64,000 nucleotides of DNA from Paenibacillus ginsengarvi (GTDB lineage Bacteria > Bacillota > Bacilli > Paenibacillales > NBRC-103111): NCBI RefSeq assembly GCF_003626695.1, contig NZ_RBAH01000005.1, forward strand, positions 248,001 to 312,000, read 5' to 3'. Of the stretch, positions 52,048 through 60,924 are shown in pieces (positions within the stretch are counted from its first letter, which is position 1; each line of letters begins with the position of its first letter). Below the pieces are notes generated by a model, which worked only from the letters and a program-made list of their open reading frames with translations, was not told the origin of the DNA and did no database searches. A program made the position numbers and the translations under genes.

Positions 52048-52929
52048 TTGGTATTGAATCGGTTAGGCATTCTTACGGATGAAGTGTATCCGGATGATTT
52101 CGAGAAATCGCTGGATTGGATCGTGGAGCAGGGGCTTGGTCATATCGAAGTTCGCGTCGTTGACGGCGTAAACGTCTCGAATATGAGCGATGAGCAGGTG
52201 GCCGCGGTTCGCGCCAAGATCGATGCAAGAGGATTGTCCGTCACGGCCATTGCATCGCCGCTGTACAAATGCGCGCTGGACCCGACTCGCAAGGTTGCAT
52301 CCGGGGACGTATTCGGCCAGGCGGAAGAAAGCGTAGAAGCGCATCACGAGAAGCTGAAGCGCGTAATCGCCATCGCCAAGATGCTGGGCGCAGGCAATAT
52401 CCGTATTTTCTCGTTCTGGCGGGAAGTGGAGCCGGAGCGTCATTTCGACGAGATCGTCGGTCATTTGAAGCAGGCGGCGGCCGTAGCCGAGCAGGAAGGC
52501 GTCATGCTGCTTCAGGAAAATGAACCGTCCTGCAACGGCGGCTTCGCCGAAGAAGTGGGCCATATCGTTCGCGCCGTCAATTCGCCGGCAATGAAAGCGC
52601 TGTGGGACCCGGGCAATGAAGCATATGGCGGCCGTCCGGCATTTCCGGAAGGGTACGGGTTCATTAAAGACGTTCTTGCACACGTTCACATTAAAGACGC
52701 CTATGTCCTACCGGACGGTTCCTCGCGCTGCGTGCCGGTCGGCTCGGGCAACGTTCCGTTCATCGCTCAACTGAAGGCGCTGCAAGAAGACGGATACAAA
52801 GGCCTGTTTACGATTGAAACGCACTATAAGCCGGAAGGCGGCACGAAGGAAGCAGGTTCGCGCATGACACTGGATGCGTTACGCGTGCTTGTGCGGGAAG
52901 CTTTTCCTTCCACGGAGGGAACCAAATGA
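52048..52929 (+). CDS. Sugar phosphate isomerase/epimerase (xylose isomerase-like TIM barrel)
   Basis: A 293-residue TIM-barrel protein. Features are LGILTDEVYPDDFEKSLDWI at the start, NIRIFSFWRE, LLQENEPSCNGG with the metal-binding Glu, LWDPGNEAYGG, DVLAHVHIKDAY and TIETHYKPEGG, the order of metal ligands found in this superfamily. It would isomerise or epimerise a keto sugar, or act on a 3-keto intermediate made by the adjacent oxidoreductase. The TTG start follows AAAGGGGAGA. It overlaps the next gene by four bases. It is the first gene of the amino-sugar operon. Confidence 0.8.
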   Translation: MVLNRLGILTDEVYPDDFEKSLDWIVEQGLGHIEVRVVDGVNVSNMSDEQVAAVRAKIDARGLSVTAIASPLYKCALDPTRKVASGDVFGQAEESVEAHHEKLKRVIAIAKMLGAGNIRIFSFWREVEPERHFDEIVGHLKQAAAVAEQEGVMLLQENEPSCNGGFAEEVGHIVRAVNSPAMKALWDPGNEAYGGRPAFPEGYGFIKDVLAHVHIKDAYVLPDGSSRCVPVGSGNVPFIAQLKALQEDGYKGLFTIETHYKPEGGTKEAGSRMTLDALRVLVREAFPSTEGTK

Positions 52930-53957
52930 AAACATGGGGATTCGGCATTATCGGCACGGGCTCGATCGCGGATTTTCACGCCGCCGCCATTAAGGAACTG
53001 GAGCGGGGCAAGCTTGTCGCCGTCGCCAACCGGACGGAGGAGCGGGCGAAAGCGTTCGCCCAGAAAGAAGATTGCGGCTATTTTACCGATTATAAGGAAA
53101 TGCTCGCAAGCCCGGATATCGACATCGTCTGCATCACAACCTCGAGCGGCAGCCACGCCTCGATCGGCCTGGACGTGCTGAATGCGGGCAAACATCTGAT
53201 CGTCGAGAAGCCGGTCGCCATGAATACGAAGCAATCGCTGGAGCTGATCCGGGCGGCGAAGCAAAACGGCGTGACGATGTCGGTCATCTCGCAGCGGCGG
53301 TTCGAAGCTCAGCACGTCGCGGTGCGTAACGCTCTGGACAGCGGCGCGCTCGGCAAGCTACTGCTCGTGGAAGTATCGCTACCGTTCTATCGCGCCCAGT
53401 CGTACTACGACAGCGCTGAATGGCGCGGTACGATCGAGCAGGATGGCGGAGCGCTCATGAACCAGGGCATCCATTCGATCGACCTGCTGCTCTGGTTCGG
53501 CGGCATCGTCGATACCGTATACGGCAAAACGGCTACGCAGACGCACCAGATGGAAGCGGAAGATATGGGGCTTGCGCTGCTTACATTCAAGAACGGCGCG
53601 TTCGGCACGATTATGGCGTCGACGAGCATCCAGCCGGGCTTTGCGGCGGCGATGAACCTGTACGGCGAGAAAGGCTCGATCAAGCTCGAGGGTTCCGCGA
53701 TTTCGCATTGGACCGTTCCGGGCATGGAGCCGCCGGATTTGGGCGGCAATACGAACTACGGAGGCGTCTCCGATCCGCGCAGCATTTCGCATGTGAATCA
53801 CCGCGTTCAGATGGACAACGTCATCGATGCGATCGAGAGCGGCAAGGAGCTGTATCTCAAAGGCATCGACGGCCTGCGCGCCGTTCAGCTCGTCGAAGCG
53901 ATCTATGAGTCGTCGGCGAAGGGAGAGCCGATCAAGCTGGAAGAGGTGTCCGAATGA
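52926..53957 (+). CDS. Gfo/Idh/MocA family oxidoreductase
   Basis: A 343-residue NAD(P)-dependent sugar oxidoreductase. It has the Rossmann motif GIIGTGSIADFHAAA, the EKPVAMNTKQSLEL signature with the conserved Lys, and GGALMNQGIHSIDLLLW with the catalytic region of the C-terminal domain. Members oxidise sugars or inositols, often at C3. The protein sits between an isomerase and a NagB-type fusion, so an aminosugar-derived substrate is plausible. Both ends overlap their neighbours by four bases, so translation is tightly coupled. Confidence 0.88.
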   Translation: MKTWGFGIIGTGSIADFHAAAIKELERGKLVAVANRTEERAKAFAQKEDCGYFTDYKEMLASPDIDIVCITTSSGSHASIGLDVLNAGKHLIVEKPVAMNTKQSLELIRAAKQNGVTMSVISQRRFEAQHVAVRNALDSGALGKLLLVEVSLPFYRAQSYYDSAEWRGTIEQDGGALMNQGIHSIDLLLWFGGIVDTVYGKTATQTHQMEAEDMGLALLTFKNGAFGTIMASTSIQPGFAAAMNLYGEKGSIKLEGSAISHWTVPGMEPPDLGGNTNYGGVSDPRSISHVNHRVQMDNVIDAIESGKELYLKGIDGLRAVQLVEAIYESSAKGEPIKLEEVSE

Positions 53958-56026
53958 GCGCGGACTCCAAACTGCTGCTCGGAACCGCCAAAATCGACAT
54001 TATGCCGGTTAAGCCGATCCCGCTTGCGGGGTTCGGCAGCCGGAGCGGCCCGTTCGAAGGCGTCAATCGCCGGCTGTTCGTTAGAGTGAACGTGCTTGAG
54101 CAGGAAGTGGGCGGAGCGAAGCGCCGTCTGCTGATCGCTCAAGGCGACATCATCTGGTGGGGCAGCGAGCGGATGGAGCATATTCGGGCGACTCTTGCGG
54201 AACGTTTCGGCATCGGGCCTTCGGATCTGATACTCAGCGCCCAGCATACACACGGCGGACCCTCGACGAGCGAGTCGTTTCTGGAAATTCTCGGCATACC
54301 GGATAGCGATTATTTGCAAGCCTTGGACGAAGCGCTGTTCAGCGGCGTCGAGCAGGCGATCGCAGGACTGGAGCCGGTAACGGCGGAGCGCGGGAAGGGC
54401 GAATGCCGCATCGGCATCAACCGGCGCAAAATCGTAAAAGGCAAAATGACGATGGCGCCGAATCCGGAAGGACTGCTCGACCCGGACGTGAACGTAATCC
54501 GTTTCCGCAAGGAAAGCGGCGCTACGAAGGCGGTATTCATTCATTATAGTTGCCATCCGACGACGACGAACTCGAACTATGTGACATCGGAATATCCCGG
54601 CGTCGCCGCGGAACGGCTCGAAGCTACGATCGGCTGCGGCGCCGTCGTATCGTTTTTGCAGGGCTGCACGGGCAACATCCGTCCGTCGCTGCACCGCGAC
54701 GACAGGTTTTACGCCGGCAGCGAGGAGGACGTGGCGCGGCTCGGACGCGCGCTGGCGGACGAGGTCGAGCGCGTGCTCGGCGGAGAGATGGCGGCGCTTT
54801 CGCCGTCGCTGGCGCCAGGGAAGCGTGTCGTTGTCCGGCTTCCGTTTGAGGAACTGCCGACGGTGGACCAGCTCGAGGCGGCTTTAGCCGAAGGCGGGAC
54901 GAAGGGACAATGGGCCGCGAAGCTGCGAAGCCACCCGGAGAAGCTGCAGCCGGACATTCCGTTCGACCTTACGTATCTGGTTTTGGCGGACGGCTTGTCG
55001 TTCCTGGCTATGGACGGGGAAGTCGTGCTCGAATACGGCGACTACATCAAACGGGCGACCGGAGACCGGACGCTCGCCATGGGATACAGCAACGGCATGA
55101 TCGGCTACGTCCCGACGGCGGCGCAAATCACGGAAGGCGGCTACGAGGGCCGGGAATCCGGCATCTATTTTGCTTTGCCGGCGGCGTTCTCGCCTGTTAT
55201 CGAGAAGGTCATCAAGAAAGCAATCGACGAATTGATCGGAGACGATGATAAAATGCCCTTGCAACCACAGCCTGTCAAGGCGGAATCGGTAGATCAGCTG
55301 AAAGTGAACGTATACGCAAACCGCGGCGATTTGGGAGCGGCCGCAGGCCGTGCGGCAGCGGCCAAAATCAAGGAGCTGCTGGGGACGAAGGACCGCATCC
55401 GGATGATTTTCGCCGCCGCTCCGTCGCAAAATGAATTTCTGGAGACGCTTGTCGCCGATGGCGATATCGACTGGTCGCGGATTACAGCTTTCCATATGGA
55501 CGAATATATCGGGCTGCCGAGCGACGCTCCGCAAAAGTTCAGCCGATTCCTGAGCGAGCGGCTGTTCGATGTCGTAAAGCCGGGCACGGTGAACTTGATC
55601 GACAGCTCCAGCTCGATCGAAGCGGAATGCGCAAGGTATGGAGCTTTGCTGCGCGAAGCGCCGATCGATATCGTCTGCCTCGGCATCGGCGAGAACGGCC
55701 ATATCGCGTTTAACGATCCGCCGGTAGCCGATTTTGCCGATCCCGAGACGATCAAGCCGGTCGAGCTCGACGACGAATGCCGCCAGCAGCAGGTGAACGA
55801 CGGCTGTTTCCCGGCATTCGGCGATGTGCCGACTCATGCGCTGACGCTGACGATCCCAACGCTGCTGTCGGGCTCTTACTTGTACTGTATGGTTCCCGGT
55901 CCGACGAAGCGGGCCGCGGTGAACCGCACCTTGAACGGCAGCATCTCGACGGAATGCCCGTCCACGGTGCTTCGCCGTCATCCGAACTGTACGTTGTACG
56001 TAGACCGCGATTCGTATGGAGCGTGA
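53954..56026 (+). CDS. Ceramidase-like domain fused to a NagB-like domain
   Basis: A 690-residue fusion. Residues about 1-425 match the neutral/alkaline ceramidase family (LSAQHTHGGPSTSE, FIHYSCHPTTT, FLQGCTGNIRPSL). Residues about 433-690 match glucosamine-6-phosphate deaminase/isomerase (FAAAPSQNEFLETL, FHMDEYIGLP with the catalytic Asp, GIGENGHIAFNDPP). In the last motif the usual catalytic Glu of FNEP is Asp. No signal peptide is present, so the ceramidase-like part is cytosolic and may be an amidase or deacylase on a sugar. A Met at about residue 434 begins the second domain and could be a remnant of a separate gene. The reading frame is open throughout. NagA follows. Confidence 0.8.
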   Translation: MSADSKLLLGTAKIDIMPVKPIPLAGFGSRSGPFEGVNRRLFVRVNVLEQEVGGAKRRLLIAQGDIIWWGSERMEHIRATLAERFGIGPSDLILSAQHTHGGPSTSESFLEILGIPDSDYLQALDEALFSGVEQAIAGLEPVTAERGKGECRIGINRRKIVKGKMTMAPNPEGLLDPDVNVIRFRKESGATKAVFIHYSCHPTTTNSNYVTSEYPGVAAERLEATIGCGAVVSFLQGCTGNIRPSLHRDDRFYAGSEEDVARLGRALADEVERVLGGEMAALSPSLAPGKRVVVRLPFEELPTVDQLEAALAEGGTKGQWAAKLRSHPEKLQPDIPFDLTYLVLADGLSFLAMDGEVVLEYGDYIKRATGDRTLAMGYSNGMIGYVPTAAQITEGGYEGRESGIYFALPAAFSPVIEKVIKKAIDELIGDDDKMPLQPQPVKAESVDQLKVNVYANRGDLGAAAGRAAAAKIKELLGTKDRIRMIFAAAPSQNEFLETLVADGDIDWSRITAFHMDEYIGLPSDAPQKFSRFLSERLFDVVKPGTVNLIDSSSSIEAECARYGALLREAPIDIVCLGIGENGHIAFNDPPVADFADPETIKPVELDDECRQQQVNDGCFPAFGDVPTHALTLTIPTLLSGSYLYCMVPGPTKRAAVNRTLNGSISTECPSTVLRRHPNCTLYVDRDSYGA

Positions 56027-56030
56027 GAAG

Positions 56031-57221
56031 ATGAACGGTAGCGGAAACGCAAGCGGATTTTCGATGCTGGAAGGAAAGCATTATGCCACCGGCAAGCCGG
56101 TGCGCGTGCTCATTCGCGACGGAGTCATAGCCGGCGTGGAAGCGCTCGATTATACCCACGCCGAGGAGCTTCCCTGGATTGCTCCGGGCCTCGTCGATCT
56201 GCAAATCAACGGTTACGCGGGCGACGATTTCAATACACTGCCGTTCGATACCGATATGGTCGTAAGAGCGAGTCAGGGGCTGTGGGGCGAAGGCGTCACG
56301 TCGTACTACCCGACGGTCATTACGAACTCGCCCGAGGCCATCGAAGAGGCAGTCGGCATTATCGCCAGCGCGTGCGACCACGATGCCCGGACGAATCGTT
56401 CGGTTGCGGGCATTCACGTCGAAGGCCCGTTTATCTCGCCGGAGGATGGGGCGAGAGGGGCGCACAGCCTCGATTATGTGCGAGCTCCCGATTGGGAGAT
56501 GTTCGAGAAGTGGCAGCGCGCCGCCGGCGGACGTATCCGCATCTTGACGCTGTCGCCGGAATGGCCGAATAGCGCGGAATTTATCGCAAAATGCAGCGCG
56601 AGCGGCGTCACCGTCTCGATCGGCCATACGTCGGCGACGCCGGAGCAGATTCGCGAGGCTGTGCGCGCCGGTGCGCGCATGTCCACGCATCTCGGCAACG
56701 GCGCGCATCTGACGATGCCGCGACATCCGAACTACATCTGGGAGCAGCTCGCACAGGACGATCTGTGGTCGTGCGTCATCGCCGACGGTTTCCATCTGCC
56801 GGAGTCGGTCCTGAAGGTCATCTTCAAGACGAAAGGCGCTCAGGCGCTTATGGTCAGCGACGCCGTTTATTTGTGCGGCATGCCGTCCGGAGAGTATACG
56901 ACCCACGTCGGCGGAAAGGTCGTACTGACCGAGGAAGGCCGGCTCTCGCTGGCGAGCAACCCGAAAATTTTGGCCGGCTCGGCGCAAATGCTGGTGTGGG
57001 GCATCGAGCATGTCGTACGTTGCGGCCTCGCCTCTTTGAGCGAGGCTTGGGACATGTCCTCGATTCGCCCGGCGGCTTTCATGAAGCTGACGGCGGCGCA
57101 AGGGATTGCGGACGGAGCCCCTGCCGATCTTGTGCTGTTCGAGCAGGCCGGCGACCGGGTGCGGGTGCTGGAAACGTATAAGGACGGGGAGCTCGTATAC
57201 GAACTGGAGGAGACACGATAA
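56031..57221 (+). CDS. nagA: N-acetylglucosamine-6-phosphate deacetylase
   Basis: A 396-residue amidohydrolase that removes acetate from N-acetylglucosamine-6-phosphate. Motifs are APGLVDLQINGYAGDDFN near residue 60, GIHVEGPFISPEDGARGAH with the metal-binding Glu, SIGHTSATPEQI, HLGNGAH and VSDAVYLCGMPSGEY with the catalytic Asp. The ATG at 56031 has GGAG ten bases upstream; the ATG at 56016 is inside the previous gene. The product would be handled by the NagB-like domain encoded just upstream. Confidence 0.9.
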   Translation: MNGSGNASGFSMLEGKHYATGKPVRVLIRDGVIAGVEALDYTHAEELPWIAPGLVDLQINGYAGDDFNTLPFDTDMVVRASQGLWGEGVTSYYPTVITNSPEAIEEAVGIIASACDHDARTNRSVAGIHVEGPFISPEDGARGAHSLDYVRAPDWEMFEKWQRAAGGRIRILTLSPEWPNSAEFIAKCSASGVTVSIGHTSATPEQIREAVRAGARMSTHLGNGAHLTMPRHPNYIWEQLAQDDLWSCVIADGFHLPESVLKVIFKTKGAQALMVSDAVYLCGMPSGEYTTHVGGKVVLTEEGRLSLASNPKILAGSAQMLVWGIEHVVRCGLASLSEAWDMSSIRPAAFMKLTAAQGIADGAPADLVLFEQAGDRVRVLETYKDGELVYELEETR

Positions 57222-58072
57222 TGAAATTCGCGGCATTCAGCGGCGTTCTGATCGAACATAGCATTCAAGAGGCGCTCCAGCTTACGAAAAAGCTCGGCTT
57301 TGACGGCATCGAGATTGCCGTGCGGGAACCGCATTTGTCGGCGACGACAAGCGCCCCCCGCATCAAGGAGCTGCGCTCGGTGGCGGACGACCTCGGCCTT
57401 GAAATTCCGGTGCTGGCCGGGTATATGGGCGGTTTCTCGACGGGCAGCGATAAGGAGTGCGAGCAGGCGTTTAGCGATTTCCAGCGCATTCTGGACATTT
57501 CCGGCTCGCTTGGTTCCGGTATGATCCGCGTTGGGGCGGGCGGTCCGAACGCTTTCCTGGCGCAGGACTACCACTACGCCAAAGCGGCCCACTGGCTCCG
57601 CAAATGCGCGGTCGAAGCGGCGAAAAGCGGCAAAAGCATCGTGCTTGAAATTCATAATATTTCGCTCGTCGAAACGGTCGAATCCGGCCTACGCTTGCTG
57701 GACATGGTCGGCGAGGACAACGTAGGTCTTATTCACGACGCGGGCAATATGTACATTACCGATACCGACTACGGCCGCGATTCGGTAATTGGGCTTGGCA
57801 AGCGGATGTTCCACGTTCACGTGAAGGACGAGAAGCGCATTCCTGAGGCGGGGGGACCGGGCACATTCGTCAACCGGACGAAGCACGGAAGCGAGAGCTT
57901 CATCCAATGCCGTCTCGGCGAAGGGGAAGCCGATCATCAGCCGCTGTTCGACGCGCTGAACGAAACGGGCTACTCCGGCTGGGTTACGCTCGAATGTCAT
58001 GCGCCTTTCCCGGCGTATGAGCGCTTGGAGCACGACCTTGCCAAAGTGAAGCAAATGCTTGGCCGGGCTTAA
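57221..58072 (+). CDS. Second sugar phosphate isomerase/epimerase
   Basis: A 283-residue TIM-barrel protein of the xylose isomerase-like group. Landmarks are FDGIEIAVREPHLS, SIVLEIHNISLVETVESGLRLL with a metal-binding Glu, GLIHDAGNMYITDTDYG, MFHVHVKDEKRIP and WVTLECHAPFP with the last metal Glu. It starts at the last base of the nagA stop (TAATG). It differs from the isomerase at 52048 in length and motif spacing, so the two may act at different steps. A strong terminator closes the operon. Confidence 0.8.
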   Translation: MKFAAFSGVLIEHSIQEALQLTKKLGFDGIEIAVREPHLSATTSAPRIKELRSVADDLGLEIPVLAGYMGGFSTGSDKECEQAFSDFQRILDISGSLGSGMIRVGAGGPNAFLAQDYHYAKAAHWLRKCAVEAAKSGKSIVLEIHNISLVETVESGLRLLDMVGEDNVGLIHDAGNMYITDTDYGRDSVIGLGKRMFHVHVKDEKRIPEAGGPGTFVNRTKHGSESFIQCRLGEGEADHQPLFDALNETGYSGWVTLECHAPFPAYERLEHDLAKVKQMLGRA

Positions 58073-58082
58073 AAGCCCGTGG

Positions 58083-58151
58083 CGGGAGCACCGCCGGCTA
58101 TCCAACCGCTTGTTTAAGCGGTGGATAGCCGGTGCGGGCTCCCGTTTTTTT
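58083..58151 (+). terminator. Long intrinsic terminator of the amino-sugar operon
   Basis: A nearly complete 30-bp-class stem: CGGGAGC, CCGGCTATCC and ACCGCTT pair with AAGCGGT, GGATAGCCGG and GCTCCCG around GTTT, followed by seven T. Confidence 0.95.
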
Positions 58152-58440
58152 GTTGTAATGGTTGAAAAGCTTCGGCGTACGAAGCGGAAGGTTGCCCGCC
58201 AATGTAACTCTTTGCAGATAGCGGCCCTTGGAACCTCTTATTTTTCGTGAAAAGTGTGTATTTGGAAAAATAGAGGTCCAATGGGACTCTTATACGGGGG
58301 AAGCAGCCTCATTAAACCATTCCCGGCTCAAATAAGAGCCCGGAAAGGCTGCTATCCGTTGGGAGCCGTTGAAGGTTAGGAGTTTAAGGGGCTCAAGAGG
58401 CTCTTATTTTTAGCAAGCAGCGAGTGGCTGCCCGTATTTG
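58152..58440. repeat. Gene-free region with repeated CTCTTAT/ATAAGAG motifs
   Basis: No gene is apparent. CCTTGG-A-ACCTCT near 58226-58236 pairs with AGAGGTCCAATGG near 58272-58284, with ATTTTTC/GAAAAAT continuing the stem. GGCTC-AAATAA-GAGCC (58325-58340) is a second hairpin. CTCTTAT or its complement occurs four times (about 58235, 58287, 58331 and 58400). It looks like a decayed intergenic repeat element. Confidence 0.5.
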
Positions 58441-58610
58441 GTGGCTGCAGAGCGTCGCTGCGTGGATTGAAACATTGAAAAGACATGAAAACATCCGTAT
58501 ACTGGAGTCGTCGCTTCCCGTATGGGGGATGGGGATGGAAACTCCTGCGCGACTCATCAAGAAGTAAACTTGCAGCGGTCGCTTCCCGAATGGGGAGCGT
58601 GGAACGAACT
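58441..58610 (+). CRISPR. Degenerate CRISPR remnant, type I-C-like repeats
   Basis: Three 33-base repeats are spaced like a CRISPR array: 58441-58473, 58510-58542 and 58578-58610, with spacers of 36 and 35 bases. Each is partly decayed. Repeats 2 and 3 start with GTCGCTTCCCG; repeat 3 keeps the stem CGCTTCCC/GGGGAGCG; repeat 1 keeps the tail GCGTGGATTGAAAC typical of type I-C repeats, and repeat 2 ends in GGATGGAAAC. No cas gene is in the window. The low repeat identity suggests a dead array or a few orphan repeats. Confidence 0.65.
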
Positions 58611-58643
58611 ACCAAACGAACGAATCCGAAATGAGGGAATTCC

Positions 58644-60131
58644 ATGAATCATACATTTGAAACGCTCGGGATCGGACCGGGGCTGGCCGAGGTGCTCGAG
58701 AAGCACGGCATAACCGAGCCTTCGCCGGTACAAGCGGAAGCCATTCCCGCCGCGCTGGCCGGCGGCGACCTGCTGGCCCAATCGCAGACGGGCACAGGCA
58801 AAACGCTGGCGTATTTGCTGCCGATCCTGCAGCAGATCGATCCAACGCTTAAGGAGCTGCAGGCGATCGTGCTTGTGCCGACGCGCGAGCTTGGCGTGCA
58901 AATCGCCGCGGAAATCGAGAAATACGGCGGACCGGCGGGCATTCGCGGTCAAGCGCTGATCGGCGGCGCGGCGCTTAGCCGCCAAGTCGAGCGGCTGAAG
59001 CTGCATCCGCATATGATCGCCGGAACGCCGGGACGGATCGCCGAGCTGCTGCGGATGCGCAAGGTGAAGCTGCATCGGGTGCGGACGATCGTGATCGACG
59101 AGGCGGACCAGATGTTTGCGCTTGGCGCGGCGAAGGAAGCGGAGAACATTATCGAAAGCGCGATGCGTGACCGGCAGCTGCTGTTTTTCTCGGCCACGCT
59201 GACGACCGACGTGCGGCGCCTTGCCGGCAGATGGATGCGCGAGCCGCGCGAGATCGAGATCGATCCCGGCGTCCGGACGGCGGGCGGGATCGAACATCTC
59301 GTATTCGTGTGCCAGGAACGGGACAAGCTGGATACGCTGCGCCGCCTCGTTCGGTTGTACGACCCGCGGTCGGCGCTTGTGTTCGTGAACGAACTGGATG
59401 TGATCGCGGAGGTAGCCGCCAAGCTTCAATATGCGGGATTATCGGCGGATGCGCTGTACGGCGATGCGCCAAAGCAGGAGCGGACGACACTGCTGAATCG
59501 GTTCCGCACCGGCAAGCTGCGTACGCTTGTCGCCACGGATGTGGCCGCCAGAGGGCTCGACATCGAGGGACTGACTCACGTATTCCATCTGCAGCCTGCG
59601 CTGGACGCCGACCATTACGTGCATCGCGCCGGACGGACGGGACGTATGGGACGAAGCGGCCTATCCGTGTCAATCGCCACCGAGCAGGAGATGTTCATTA
59701 TACGCAAGTTCGAGAAGCAGCTTGGTATCGTGATCCACCGCAAGGCGATGTACAAAGGCCAAGTCGTCGAGCCGCACGAAGCTCGCGGCCCAGCCGTCCG
59801 CAGTGTCGGCAAGCTTGCAGGCAGTCGTCCGGCGGCGCCTCGCAAGAGCGAAGAGGCGTCAGCCGGATTGTCATCCGCAGCGGGCAAGGCGGCCCGTGGC
59901 GAGGAGCCAAGCGACAGTTCCGCGCAAAGCCGTCAGCCGGATGTTTCATCGCTTCGCTCCAGGTCCGGAGGATTTCGGACGATGGGAGCCGCCAGCCTCC
60001 GCAACGAGAAGGAAAAGACACGCTCCGGCGGCCCGAGCCGGGAAAAGGCCGGCGAGCGGGAACGCGATCGCAAAAACAAGGGCGCTCCGCGCTGGCTGAA
60101 AGAAAAGCAGGAGCGGGATCCGAAGAGCTAA
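58644..60131 (+). CDS. DEAD-box RNA helicase
   Basis: A 495-residue ATP-dependent RNA helicase. Core motifs are all present: Q-motif region (GITEPSPVQAEAIP), Walker A AQSQTGTGKT, PTRELG, TPGR, IDEADQMF (DEAD), SAT, VATDVAARGLDIEG and HRAGRTGRMGR. After about residue 375 the tail is low-complexity and rich in Ser, Arg, Lys and Ala, as in cold-shock or ribosome-biogenesis helicases. The ATG follows GAAATGAGGGAATTCC. The decayed CRISPR lies directly upstream. A lipoprotein-like gene follows at 60191. Confidence 0.92.
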   Translation: MNHTFETLGIGPGLAEVLEKHGITEPSPVQAEAIPAALAGGDLLAQSQTGTGKTLAYLLPILQQIDPTLKELQAIVLVPTRELGVQIAAEIEKYGGPAGIRGQALIGGAALSRQVERLKLHPHMIAGTPGRIAELLRMRKVKLHRVRTIVIDEADQMFALGAAKEAENIIESAMRDRQLLFFSATLTTDVRRLAGRWMREPREIEIDPGVRTAGGIEHLVFVCQERDKLDTLRRLVRLYDPRSALVFVNELDVIAEVAAKLQYAGLSADALYGDAPKQERTTLLNRFRTGKLRTLVATDVAARGLDIEGLTHVFHLQPALDADHYVHRAGRTGRMGRSGLSVSIATEQEMFIIRKFEKQLGIVIHRKAMYKGQVVEPHEARGPAVRSVGKLAGSRPAAPRKSEEASAGLSSAAGKAARGEEPSDSSAQSRQPDVSSLRSRSGGFRTMGAASLRNEKEKTRSGGPSREKAGERERDRKNKGAPRWLKEKQERDPKS

Positions 60132-60190
60132 AGCAGCCGCAAAGCGACGATTTTGTTTTTTGGTCATGCGGTTTACGGGAGAGGGACAGG

Positions 60191-60745
60191 TTGATCCGAA
60201 AAATAGTAAAGATTGCGGCCGTAGTTCTGGTTGCCGTCGTGCTCGCCGCCGCAGCGCTGTTGTGGTATGCAAGACCAGTAGAGCCGCTTGACCTGAGCTA
60301 CGGGAGTATTTCACTGGCCCAGAAAGGGATCGAAATGATCAAAGCGCGCAAGCCGGAGCTGCATATCAGCGAGAAGGAGCTGAACGACCTGCTCAAGAAG
60401 CAGCTTGCCGAACGCGCTCAGCTAAGTCCGGATGTCGTCGTTGAAGGAGCGCGCTTCGAGCAGCGGGGCAACCGGATCACCGCGTACGTCAATCTGAAGG
60501 CGGCCGGTTTGATCGCGGCTGGCCTGTCTGCCGATTTTACGGTGGAATGGAAGCCGCCCAAGCTGATCGTGAATCCGGCCGAGGCTCGCATTCGCAGCCT
60601 GAGTGTTCCGGCGTCGTGGCTGCCGATCGAGCCCCTCGAGATTAATCTGGCCGAGGCGCTGCCGTCTCTTGTCGGCATTCAGGAGATTCGCTTCGAAGAG
60701 CGGGACATTGTCGTCGCCTTCAAGCTGAACGGATTGCTTCCATGA
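60191..60745 (+). CDS. Membrane-anchored YpmS-like protein
   Basis: A 184-residue protein with a short basic N terminus and one membrane segment at about residues 6-25 (VVLVAVVLAAAALLW). The rest is an extracytoplasmic domain with ISEKELNDLLKKQL and two beta-rich halves, resembling Bacillus YpmS/DUF2140. Its function is unknown. The TTG start at 60191 follows GGGAGAGGGACAGG. It is 59 bases after the helicase and may be co-transcribed with it. Confidence 0.65.
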   Translation: MIRKIVKIAAVVLVAVVLAAAALLWYARPVEPLDLSYGSISLAQKGIEMIKARKPELHISEKELNDLLKKQLAERAQLSPDVVVEGARFEQRGNRITAYVNLKAAGLIAAGLSADFTVEWKPPKLIVNPAEARIRSLSVPASWLPIEPLEINLAEALPSLVGIQEIRFEERDIVVAFKLNGLLP

Positions 60746-60924
60746 CCTGGCGGCCCTGCGAGCGGACGACAGATCGGCTGCGACCGCGCTTTCGCAAGGG
60801 CATCCGCTTCGCCTTAGCGGCAGGCGGGCCTTTTGCACGATCGGTCTCCAGAACGATGACGGATGAAGGCACCTTCTGGTACACTGGAATCCGACTTTGC
60901 CAGAGAGATGGAGGCCGACCGTAA

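Noticed and set aside
54884..55981. 365-codon open frame opposite the ceramidase/NagB fusion
   Set aside because: No motif or start signal; it is antisense to conserved catalytic motifs.
55752..57236. 494-codon open frame on the minus strand across nagB/nagA
   Set aside because: It is antisense to clear NagB-like and NagA motifs, has no ribosome binding site or recognisable domain, and results from codon bias in GC-rich DNA.
59231..60190. Long plus-strand frame overlapping the DEAD-box helicase
   Set aside because: Only the part after 60191 is a real gene, with its own TTG start and ribosome binding site; the earlier part is a shadow of the helicase.
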